Of a DNA stretch of 64,000 bases, positions 9,176 to 16,347 are shown in pieces. A program made the translations under genes and the position numbers. Every line of letters begins with the position of its first letter. Position 1 is the first letter of the stretch. Below the pieces are notes generated by a model. That model did not search any database and was not told where the DNA came from. It saw only the letters and a list, made by a program, of their open reading frames with translations. Source of the stretch: Streptomyces tirandamycinicus (GTDB lineage: Bacteria; Actinomycetota; Actinomycetes; Streptomycetales; Streptomycetaceae); assembly GCF_003097515.1 (NCBI RefSeq), contig NZ_CP029188.1, positions 4,785,001 through 4,849,000 of the forward strand. The letters run 5' to 3'.

Positions 9176-9868
9176 TCAGCGGCCGGAGCGGATCCAGCGG
9201 TACTGCAGCTCGGGCCGGCCGACCTGACCGTACCGCGGGCTGCGCGCCGCCCGCCCCTCGGTGACGAGATGCTCCAGATAGCGGCGTGCCGTGATGCGGG
9301 AGATCCCCACCGCGGCACCGGCCTCGGCCGCGGTGAGCCCGCCGTCCGCGTCCCGCAGGATGCGGGTGACCGCCTCCAGGGTCGGTGCGCTGAGGCCCTT
9401 GGGGAGCGCGGCGGGCCCCGGGGTGCGCAGGGTCGCCAGGGCGCGGTCCACCTCGTCCTGCCCGGCGGCCTCGCCCGCGGTGGCGCGGAACTCGGCGTAC
9501 CGGTCCAGGCGGTCGCGCAGCGTGGCGAAGGTGAACGGCTTCAGGACGTACTGGACGACTCCCAGGGACACCCCCTCACGGACCACGGACAGATCACGGG
9601 CGGAGGTTACGGCGATCACGTCGGCCGAGTGCCCCGCGGCCCGCAGGGCGCGCAGCAGGTGCAGTCCGTGGCCGTCCGGCAGATAGAGGTCGAGCAGGAT
9701 CAGCTCCACGGGTGTGCGCTCCAGCGCCCGGTACGCCTCGGCCCGCGAGTGCGCGATCCCGGCCACGGTGAAGCCGGGTACGCGGCCCACGTACAGCGCG
9801 TGAGCGTCGGCGGCCACGGGATCGTCCTCCACGACGAGCACCCTGATCCGGGCGGGAGCGGTGGTCAT
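9176..9868 (-). CDS. CitB/DcuR-type two-component response regulator
   Basis: A 230-residue cytoplasmic transcription factor. The receiver domain (about 7-125) has acidic residues EDD (14-16), phospho-acceptor Asp60 in LILLDLYLPDG, a switch Thr in VTSARD and Lys110 in VLKPF. The C-terminal DNA-binding part (about 165-230) contains a helix-turn-helix in LTAAEAGAAVGISRITARRY. This layout is typical of the CitB/DcuR/DpiA family, which controls citrate or C4-dicarboxylate uptake. I chose the ATG at 9868; the open frame above it overlaps the kinase gene. It lies 40 bp downstream of the kinase, and a DctA-type transporter is divergent from the pair, which supports a dicarboxylate-sensing role. Confidence 0.9.
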   Translation of the reverse strand: MTTAPARIRVLVVEDDPVAADAHALYVGRVPGFTVAGIAHSRAEAYRALERTPVELILLDLYLPDGHGLHLLRALRAAGHSADVIAVTSARDLSVVREGVSLGVVQYVLKPFTFATLRDRLDRYAEFRATAGEAAGQDEVDRALATLRTPGPAALPKGLSAPTLEAVTRILRDADGGLTAAEAGAAVGISRITARRYLEHLVTEGRAARSPRYGQVGRPELQYRWIRSGR

Positions 9869-9908
9869 CTCGCCGGCTCCGTCCCGCGTCTGCCGCAACG
9901 GCGTCCGT

Positions 9909-11726
9909 TCATGTGCCGGCCTCCGAGGTCCGCAGGGGCAGCCGTACGGTGAACTCCGCACCGCCGTAGGGGCTTCGGGCCGCCTCGACCGTGCCCCCGC
10001 CCCGGTGTGCGGCCTGCCGCACCAGTGCGAGCCCCAGACCCCGCCCGGGTCCCCTGGTCGACCAGCCCCGTGTGAACACGGCCTCCGCGTCGCCGGGTCC
10101 GAACCCCGGTCCCGTGTCCCTGACGCGCAGCACCAGCTCGTCCCGGTCCGCGCGGGCGGTGACCTCGACGCGCGGGCGTGCCACCGCGGCACGGACGTGC
10201 GCGGCGGTCGCGGCCCCGGCCCCGCCCCCGGCTCCGGTCGCGGCTCCGGCCCCGGCTTCGGCCCCGGCTTCGGCCCCGGCTTCGGCCCCGCCCCCGGCTC
10301 CGGTCGCGCCTCCGGTGCCGGACCCGGTGCCGGACGGTGCGACGGCGCCTGGCGAGGGCTCGGCCGCGGTGCCGGATGGTGCGCCCGGCGTCCGCGACGG
10401 CCGTGGCGCGGAGGACGCCTCGACCGCGTTGTCGATCAGGTTGCCGAGGACGGTGACCAGGTCCCGGGCCGGCAGCCAGGGCGGGAGGACGCCGTCGTCG
10501 ATGCGGCTGTCCTCGGTGAGGACCAGTTCGACGCCGCTCTCGTTGGCCTGCGCCGCCTTGCCGAGGAGCAGGGCCGCCAGGACCGGTTCGCCGACCGCCG
10601 TCACCACCCGGTCCGTGAGGACCTGCGCCAGTTCGAGCTCGGCGGTGGCGAACTCGACCGCCTCGTCCACCCGGCCCAGTTCGATGAGCGAGACCACGGT
10701 GTGCAGCCGGTTGGCCGCCTCGTGGGCCTGGGCGCGCAGCGCCTGGGTGAATCCGCGCTCGGAGTCCAGCTCACCGGTCAGCGACTGGAGTTCGGTGTGG
10801 TCCCGCAGGGTCACCACCGTGCCGCGGCGCTCGCCGCCGACCACCGGCTGGGTGGAGACGACCAGCACCCGGTCGGCCGTGAGGTGCAGTTCGTCGACCC
10901 GGGGTTCGCTCCCCAGCAGGGCCCCCGTCAGCCCGGGCGGCAGGCCCAGTTCGCCGGCGCCGCGGCCCACCGCGTCCGGGCCGAGCCCCAGCAGCTCCCG
11001 TGCCCCGTCGTTGATCAGGGCGATGCGCCGTTGCCCGTCGAGCATCAGCAGCCCCTCGCGCACCGCGTGCAGTGTGGCCTCGTGGTAGTCGTGCATACGG
11101 CTCAGCTCCGCCGCGTTCATCCCGTGGGTGTGCCGCCGCAGCCGGGCGTTGACCAGGTACGTCCCGAGGCCGCCGAGCGCGAGGGCCGCGCCCGCCATCC
11201 CCAGCAGGGCGGTGACCTGCCTGCCGAGCTGCTCACTGATCTTGTCGATGGTGATGCCCGCGCTGACCAGCGCGACGGTCCGCCCGGAGCCGTCCCGGAC
11301 CGGGGCGACCGTCCGCACCGACGGTCCGAGCGTCCCCGTGTAGGTCTCCGAGACCGTGCGTCCCTTCCGCGCCTCGTCGATATGACCCAGATAGACATGT
11401 CCTATCTGCCCCGGTTCGGGGTGGGTCCATCGTCTGCCGTCCGGCGTCATGACCACCACGAAGTCGACCCCCGCGTCCTGCCGCAGCCGCTCGGTGTACG
11501 GCTGCAGCAGTGCCGTCGGGTCGGCGGACCGGACGGCCGTCACCACCGACGGGTGGTCCGCCACCGCCGTCGCCGTCGCCGTCGTCTGGCGGCGCGCGGT
11601 CTCCTCGGCCTGGGTGCGGTCCATGACGTACGAGAAGAGCGCGAAGCCGCCGACGATCGCGGCGACCAGCACGACCTGCATCGCGAAGAGCTGGCCGGCG
11701 AGGCTCCGTGGGCGGGGTGTGCGCAT
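9909..11726 (-). CDS. CitA/DcuS-type sensor histidine kinase with low-complexity insertion
   Basis: A membrane sensor kinase of 605 residues. There is one helix at about 13-35, an extracytoplasmic sensor (about 36-170), a second helix (172-193) and a PAS domain (about 215-320). The phosphorylated histidine is in RAQAHEAANRLHTV (His335), followed by the N box NLIDNAVEAS (429-438), G1 DTGPGFGPG (537-545) and G2 GRGLGLALV. The AQxHExxNRLHT motif is the hallmark of CitA/DcuS kinases. A 70-residue Ala/Gly/Glu-rich insert (about 440-512) separates the N box from the next strand; it is encoded partly by perfect 12-bp tandem repeats. The ATG at 11726 is preferred because a membrane helix follows directly. 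Confidence 0.92.
   Translation of the reverse strand: MRTPRPRSLAGQLFAMQVVLVAAIVGGFALFSYVMDRTQAEETARRQTTATATAVADHPSVVTAVRSADPTALLQPYTERLRQDAGVDFVVVMTPDGRRWTHPEPGQIGHVYLGHIDEARKGRTVSETYTGTLGPSVRTVAPVRDGSGRTVALVSAGITIDKISEQLGRQVTALLGMAGAALALGGLGTYLVNARLRRHTHGMNAAELSRMHDYHEATLHAVREGLLMLDGQRRIALINDGARELLGLGPDAVGRGAGELGLPPGLTGALLGSEPRVDELHLTADRVLVVSTQPVVGGERRGTVVTLRDHTELQSLTGELDSERGFTQALRAQAHEAANRLHTVVSLIELGRVDEAVEFATAELELAQVLTDRVVTAVGEPVLAALLLGKAAQANESGVELVLTEDSRIDDGVLPPWLPARDLVTVLGNLIDNAVEASSAPRPSRTPGAPSGTAAEPSPGAVAPSGTGSGTGGATGAGGGAEAGAEAGAEAGAGAATGAGGGAGAATAAHVRAAVARPRVEVTARADRDELVLRVRDTGPGFGPGDAEAVFTRGWSTRGPGRGLGLALVRQAAHRGGGTVEAARSPYGGAEFTVRLPLRTSEAGT
10249..10284. repeat. Three perfect 12-bp repeats inside the kinase gene
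   Basis: gccccggcttcg occurs at 10249-10260, 10261-10272 and 10273-10284. Related C/G-rich hexamers flank it (about 10211-10320). The repeats encode the EAGAEAGAEAGA part of the insert in the kinase ATPase domain, so copy-number change keeps the frame. Confidence 0.9.
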
Positions 11727-11746
11727 GGCCCAAGTCTGCCTGGCCG

Positions 11747-11788
11747 GTTTCGTGTGAACGAAACGTACGCAACGGTGACCGGGGTCAC
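11747..11788. promoter_or_regulatory. Two inverted repeats between the kinase and dctA
   Basis: GTTTCGT-GTGA-ACGAAAC (11747-11764) has perfect 7-bp arms, and GTGACC-GG-GGTCAC (11775-11788) has perfect 6-bp arms. The first is a candidate site for the divergent response regulator. The second fits the Streptomyces Crp pattern GTG-N6-GNCAC as I remember it. Both sit in the 128-bp intergenic space where the two promoters must lie. Confidence 0.45.
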
Positions 11789-11854
11789 AGGGTGCTGAAT
11801 AGTCACGGGCGTCCACCGGGACGTGGACGCACATCAGGCCGAGGAGGAATCCCC

Positions 11855-13234
11855 GTGGCAACCCCAGCAGCCGCAAGGCGGGACCGCACCCACTATCTGT
11901 ATCTCGCCGTCATCGGTGCCGTCGTGCTCGGCGTCATCGTGGGCTTCGCCGCCCCCGGCGTCGCCGTCGAACTCAAGCCGATCGGCACGGGGTTCGTGAA
12001 CCTGATCAAAATGATGATCTCCCCGATCATCTTCTGCACGATCGTGCTCGGCGTCGGTTCGGTCCGCAAGGCCGCCAAGGTCGGTGCCGTCGGAGGTCTG
12101 GCCCTCGGGTACTTCCTGGTGATGTCGACGGTCGCGCTGGCCATCGGCCTGGTGGTGGGCAACCTGCTCGACCCGGGCCACGGACTGCAACTGACGGACG
12201 CGGCCAGGGCGGCGGGCGGCAAGCAGGCCGAGGGCGCGAGCGCGGGCACCGTGGACTTCCTCCTCGGGGTCATCCCGACCACCCTGGTCTCCGCCTTCAC
12301 CGAGGGCGAGGTGCTGCAGACCCTGCTCGTGGCGCTGCTCGCGGGGTTCGCCCTGCAGGCCATGGGCCCCGCCGGGGAGCCGATCCTGCGCGGTGTCGGG
12401 CACATCCAGAAGCTCGTGTTCCGCATCCTCGCGATGATCATGTGGGCGGCCCCGGTGGGCGCCTTCGGCGCGATCGCCGCCGTGGTCGGCGAGACCGGTG
12501 TCGACGCCCTGAAGTCGCTCGCGGTCATCATGATCGGCTTCTATGTCACCTGTGCGCTGTTCGTGGTCGTCGTCCTCGGTCTGCTGCTGCGGGTCGTCGC
12601 CGGAGTGAACCTCTTCTCGCTGCTGCGCTACCTGGGCCGTGAGTTCCTGCTGATCCTCTCCACCTCCTCGTCCGAGTCGGCGCTGCCGCGGCTCATCGCG
12701 AAGATGGAGCACCTGGGCGTCTCGAAGCCCGTCGTCGGCATCACCGTCCCGACCGGCTACTCCTTCAACCTGGACGGCACCGCGATCTATCTGACGATGG
12801 GCTCGCTGTTCGTCGCCGAGGCGATGGGGACCCCGCTCTCGGTCGGCGAGCAGATCTCGCTGCTGATCTTCATGATCATCGCCTCCAAGGGCGCCGCGGG
12901 CGTCACCGGCGCGGGCCTCGCGACCCTCGCGGGCGGCCTCCAGTCGCACAAGCCCGCCCTGGTCGACGGTGTCGGCCTGATCGTGGGCATCGACCGCTTC
13001 ATGAGCGAGGCGCGCGCCCTCACCAACTTCGCGGGCAACGCCGTCGCCACGGTGCTGGTCGGCACCTGGACGAAGGAGATCGACAGTAAGCGCGCCGCCG
13101 AGGTGCTCGCGGGACGCCTCCCGTTCGACGAGGAGACCTTTGTCGACGACCACGCCCCGGCCCCGGCCCCGGACTCCGCCGAGGCGCCGGAGCGGCGGGA
13201 CGAGGACCGCAGGCAGCCGGCCGTCACGGTCTGA
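11855..13234 (+). CDS. dctA: C4-dicarboxylate/cation symporter, DctA (DAACS) family
   Basis: Membrane symporter for C4-dicarboxylates such as succinate, fumarate and malate. The 459-residue chain has about eight helices plus re-entrant loops. The first helix is YLYLAVIGAVVLGVIVGFAA, and family motifs are NLIKMMISPIIFCTIVLGVG, the serine-rich STSSSESALPRLIAKM hairpin (HP1), and PTGYSFNLDGTAIYL in helix 7. The acidic C-terminal tail is long and Pro/Ala-rich. The GTG at 11855 is set by GAGGAGG 7 bp upstream. It is divergent from a CitA/CitB-type kinase-regulator pair that probably controls it. The family also contains glutamate and aspartate carriers; the neighbours favour dicarboxylates. Confidence 0.93.
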   Translation: MATPAAARRDRTHYLYLAVIGAVVLGVIVGFAAPGVAVELKPIGTGFVNLIKMMISPIIFCTIVLGVGSVRKAAKVGAVGGLALGYFLVMSTVALAIGLVVGNLLDPGHGLQLTDAARAAGGKQAEGASAGTVDFLLGVIPTTLVSAFTEGEVLQTLLVALLAGFALQAMGPAGEPILRGVGHIQKLVFRILAMIMWAAPVGAFGAIAAVVGETGVDALKSLAVIMIGFYVTCALFVVVVLGLLLRVVAGVNLFSLLRYLGREFLLILSTSSSESALPRLIAKMEHLGVSKPVVGITVPTGYSFNLDGTAIYLTMGSLFVAEAMGTPLSVGEQISLLIFMIIASKGAAGVTGAGLATLAGGLQSHKPALVDGVGLIVGIDRFMSEARALTNFAGNAVATVLVGTWTKEIDSKRAAEVLAGRLPFDEETFVDDHAPAPAPDSAEAPERRDEDRRQPAVTV

Positions 13235-13682
13235 GCAGGAGGCCGTGGGTGCAGGCCCGGGGCACGGTCACGCCCTGGGCCTTGCACCTGGGCTCGGCCC
13301 TGTGCCCGCTACCTGGGCCCGGGCCCTTTCCACGCCGCTCCGGCACCACCCTCGCCCCGTACCGGAGGCACGGTCACCGTGCCCCTCGAACCGCGCCTGC
13401 CCGGCGGCCCCTGGAAGGCCGCACTGACGCTGCAAAGCGGCACCGTGCAGGCATGGGCGCGGGCGGCGGTTCCCCGGATCGGCCCGTGTGCGGCCTGAGC
13501 GCCCCCGGCCCGTCGGCCGGCCGGACCGGCGGCGCGGACGCGGCCGACCGGGCAGCCGGCCGGCAGGGACCGGCCTCGTGCCGGCCCTGCGGCCCCGGCA
13601 CCCCGCGCGGCCCCCTCCGGCTGGCCGGAACCCGGCCGGTATCGGACGGTGGACCCGAGGGTGATCCGACGGGAGAGACAAG
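13235..13682. other. Intergenic region with a 17-bp palindrome
   Basis: I see no convincing gene here. GGCACGGT-C-ACCGTGCC (13367-13383) is a nearly continuous palindrome with 8-bp arms, 300 bp before the GYD gene, and could be an operator. Several ggcccggg-type runs follow dctA and may serve as its terminator, but no single clean hairpin stands out. Confidence 0.4.
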
Positions 13683-14003
13683 ATGCCCAAATACCTGGTC
13701 CAGGCCAGCTACACCGCACAGGGCACCGAGGGGCTGCTCGCCGAGGGCGGCACGGGCCGCCGGGAGGCCGTGGAGCAGGTCCTCCGTTCCTGCGGCGGCA
13801 GCCTGGAGTGGATGTACTTCGCGTTCGGCGAGGACGACCTGTACTGCGTGGTGGACATGCCCGACGCCGTCTCGATGGCCGCCACCTCCATGAAGGTCCG
13901 CGCCACGGGGGCGGTCCGGTCCCGGGCCGTGCTCCTGCTCAGCCCCGAGGACATCGACGCGGCCGCGCGGAAGCCGGTCGAGTTCCGCGCACCCGGAGCC
14001 TGA
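13683..14003 (+). CDS. GYD domain protein
   Basis: A 106-residue cytoplasmic protein matching the small GYD family (alpha/beta, dimeric ferredoxin-like). Signature parts are MPKYLVQASYTAQGTEGLL, a GGTGRREAVEQVLRSCGG helix-turn, the FAFGEDDLYCVVDMPD core and LLLSPEDIDAAARK at the end. The whole chain is one domain of normal length. The family has no established enzymatic role that I know. GGGAGAGA lies 5 bp before the ATG. It stands alone between dctA and the convergent GH16 gene. Confidence 0.85.
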   Translation: MPKYLVQASYTAQGTEGLLAEGGTGRREAVEQVLRSCGGSLEWMYFAFGEDDLYCVVDMPDAVSMAATSMKVRATGAVRSRAVLLLSPEDIDAAARKPVEFRAPGA

Positions 14004-14022
14004 TCCTCCCCGGCGCACGGAC

Positions 14023-14123
14023 GTGCCGCCGGGATCCGGCGGCACATGCCGTGCACCGTGGCGGCGCGGTCCGGCGGCACGCCCGTGCACCGCGGCGGCG
14101 GCACCGTGCCGGACCGCGCCGCC
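14023..14123. terminator. Two nested strong hairpins between convergent genes
   Basis: The first hairpin has 10-bp arms 14023-14032 and 14036-14045. The second has perfect 16-bp arms 14060-14075 and 14108-14123. They lie between the GYD gene stop (14003) and the GH16 stop (14166) and can end transcription from both sides. Confidence 0.65.
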
Positions 14124-14165
14124 TTCCGCGACTCACCCTCCGCGGATCGGTGCGGCCTCCTCCGC

Positions 14166-15626
14166 TCAGCCGAAGGGGATGCGGACGAAGGACTGGTTGC
14201 CGATGCCCAGGGTGCTGGCGCCGTTGCCGATGGCGTTCCACACCTCGATCCGCACCTTGCCGTTCCTCAGATCGCCGTGTGTGCCGGTGGCGGACCGCAG
14301 GCCGCGCGCCTGGGTGTAGTGCTCGTAGCCCGGGACGGGATCGGTGGCGAAGTAGTGGTACGTCTCGGTGCGGTCCCATGTCCCGTCGCCGGTGCGGTCG
14401 TAACTCACCCGCACCTGCTGGCCGTTGGCGACGGTCGTACCGGCGTCCACGAAGAGATCGAACTGCGTCGTACCGCCGTTGTACGCGCGGGTGACCGGCC
14501 CGGAGGTGAACACCTGCGGGCTGTGCGGGGTGCCGTCGTGGTTCGCGCCGCCCGCGGACGCGAGCCTGACGGAGGACCCGGAACCGGCCGCGTCCCCGGC
14601 GGCGCCACCGCCGCGCAGGTACAGCTGCGAGGAGCCGGACGGCGGCGGGTCGGTGGGCGGCGGGGTCGTGCCGCCGCCGCGGGTCCACACGGCGACGTAG
14701 TCGACCAGCATCGGGTGACCGGGAACGGTCGCGGCGGTCGGGGTCTTCCCCGCCAGGGCGTCCGGGAAGGCGCCGCCGACGGCGACGTTGAGGAGGATGA
14801 AGTAGCCCGCGTGCTCGGTCATGTCGGCCCAGGTGCCGGCGTCCATCTGGCTCTGGTCGACGGTGTGGTAGAGCTGGTCGTCCACGTACCAGCGCAGGGT
14901 GTTGGGCGAGGTGGAGCGGTCCCACTCGAAGCGGTAGGTGTGGAACGCCGACTGGCAGCTCGCGCCGGGGCAGGTGCGGCTGGCGCCGAGGCCGCTGGTC
15001 TCGTTGCACGGCCCGCCGGGGTTCACCCCGCAGTGGAGCACGCCCCAGACGGAGTTGAGTCCGTTGACGTTCTCCATGATGTCGAACTCGCCGATACCGG
15101 GCCAGTTCCAGTAGTTGCCCCGGTACGGTGCGCCGAGCGCCCAGAACGCGGGCCAGTAGCCGAGCGCCGCGTCACCGGTGACGTCGGGCATCCGGATCCG
15201 GCCCTCGATGCGCAGGGTGCCGCCGGCCGGGGCCTTGAAGTCGGCCCGGCGGGTCTCGATCCGGGCGGACGTCCAGTTGCCGGCGCCGTCGCGCAGCGGG
15301 GTGATGCGCAGATTGCCGCTGCCGTCGAGGCTGAGGTTGTCCGGGCTGTCGGTGTAGTTCTGGATCTCGCCGGTGCCCCAGTTGGCGGGGCCGCCCGGAT
15401 AGCCGTGGCCGGTGTCGATCTGCCAGTCGGCGGAGGACGGCAGGGAGCGGTCGGGGCCGTTGAAGTCGTCGCTCCACTGCAAATTCCAGCCGGGTGCGGG
15501 GGGTACGGCGCCGCTGGCCGGGCTCGCGGGACCGAGGGCCAGGAGTCCGGTGAGGGCGACGGCGAAGGCCGTGAGGACGGTGACGATCGGGGTACGGGAG
15601 AGTCTGCTGACGCGGCTCGTGGTCAA
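14166..15626 (-). CDS. Secreted GH16 beta-glucanase with C-terminal carbohydrate-binding domain
   Basis: Predicted endo-beta-1,3- (or mixed-linkage) glucanase acting outside the cell. The 486-residue protein has a Sec signal (about 1-40, ending ASPASGA), a GH16 catalytic domain (about 45-315) with the E-x-D-x-x-E site in GEFDIMENVNG (Glu180 nucleophile, Asp182, Glu185 acid/base), a Gly/Thr/Pro linker (about 318-335) and a 150-residue C-terminal beta domain. That domain may be a CBM56-like beta-1,3-glucan binder, which is tentative. The TTG start at 15626 is supported by GGAGGT 5 bp upstream; no ATG fits. A LacI-type palindrome lies 38 bp upstream of the start, so control by a glucan-derived sugar is likely. 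Confidence 0.92.
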   Translation of the reverse strand: MTTSRVSRLSRTPIVTVLTAFAVALTGLLALGPASPASGAVPPAPGWNLQWSDDFNGPDRSLPSSADWQIDTGHGYPGGPANWGTGEIQNYTDSPDNLSLDGSGNLRITPLRDGAGNWTSARIETRRADFKAPAGGTLRIEGRIRMPDVTGDAALGYWPAFWALGAPYRGNYWNWPGIGEFDIMENVNGLNSVWGVLHCGVNPGGPCNETSGLGASRTCPGASCQSAFHTYRFEWDRSTSPNTLRWYVDDQLYHTVDQSQMDAGTWADMTEHAGYFILLNVAVGGAFPDALAGKTPTAATVPGHPMLVDYVAVWTRGGGTTPPPTDPPPSGSSQLYLRGGGAAGDAAGSGSSVRLASAGGANHDGTPHSPQVFTSGPVTRAYNGGTTQFDLFVDAGTTVANGQQVRVSYDRTGDGTWDRTETYHYFATDPVPGYEHYTQARGLRSATGTHGDLRNGKVRIEVWNAIGNGASTLGIGNQSFVRIPFG

Positions 15627-15663
15627 GGACGACCTCCGGTGAGGGGGTGGTGCCGGAACTGGT

Positions 15664-15677
15664 TGAGAGCGCTCTCA
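15664..15677. promoter_or_regulatory. LacI/CebR-type operator upstream of the GH16 gene
   Basis: TGAGAGCGCTCTCA is a perfect 14-bp palindrome. It differs at only two symmetric positions from the Streptomyces CebR box TGGGAGCGCTCCCA (known from cellulose and beta-glucoside genes). Its place just ahead of the glucanase start fits repression by CebR or a close relative. Confidence 0.8.
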
Positions 15678-15974
15678 GGTTTTGTAGATGGACGCACGGT
15701 CGGCGTCAATGCCTTGCGTGCGTTGACTTCCTGAATGCACAAGCCACTTGGGGGAAGGGCTGCCGTATCCGGTGCCGGACGCCGCGTCCCGCCCGGCGGG
15801 GCAACTCATGGCGGCGGGGTGGAATGCGGCCTGGCAGGCGACGGTGGGCTTGCCGGCTCGGGTGACCGGGCCCGCGCCCCTGCGTGAGCCGGTTGACGCG
15901 GCGCGCGGCGGCGCCGCGTTGCCGGTGTGCCCGGCGTCGAGGGCGGGACGGCCGCGGAACGTCCGAGCGCGTGA

Positions 15975-16244
15975 TCGTCGGCTTCGGCCCGGCCTGACGC
16001 CTCTTCGCCGCGCGCCGGGCGCACCGCGGCGCCGAGTGATCCGGCAGCAGCCTCTGCGGGGGATCGCGGCCCCGGCGCGGAGGCCGACGGGAAGATCCTG
16101 GGCGCGCCGCGCATCGCGGAGCGGTTCGCCGGCCTGACGAAGGAGGTGCCCGGGCTCAGCAGCGGGCAGGTCGAGGTGCGGGCGGCCGGGCCCTCCGCCG
16201 GCGGCCACGTCGTCCCGGCCGACAAAAAACCCGGTCCGCAGTGA
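15975..16244 (+). other. Open frame in a gene-poor stretch, possible gene remnant
   Basis: Between the GH16 start and the helicase start (15627-16347) I find no intact gene. One plus-strand frame is open from 15975 to the TGA at 16242-16244. Its last 53 codons read ADGKILGAPRIAERFAGLTK, then VPGLSSGQVEVRAAGPSAGG and HVVPADKKPGPQ, with plausible Streptomyces codon use. It has no good start, and what precedes is Ala/Ser/Pro-rich. It could be the tail of a decayed gene or simply GC-driven openness. I cannot name it. Confidence 0.25.
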
Positions 16245-16254
16245 CGGCCCGGGT
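16224..16254 (-). terminator. Hairpin with U-tract on the minus strand
   Basis: Arms at 16229-16234 and 16249-16254 (acccgg/ccgggt) are preceded on the plus strand by six A residues (16224-16229). Read on the minus strand this is a hairpin followed by a T-run, an intrinsic terminator form that is rare in this window. It could block antisense transcription coming from the helicase promoter region. Confidence 0.45.
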
Positions 16255-16347
16255 ATTTCCTCGCGTATATTGAATAGTTCCGTATTGGAGCGGAACCGGA
16301 AATGCAAAACGCTCTAATAAACGTACTCTAGCGCGTCAGGAGCTGAA

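Noticed and set aside
13249..13893. Open frames between dctA and the GYD gene on both strands
   Set aside because: All are Arg/Pro/Gly-rich, overlap the real GYD gene or lack starts. None resembles a protein.
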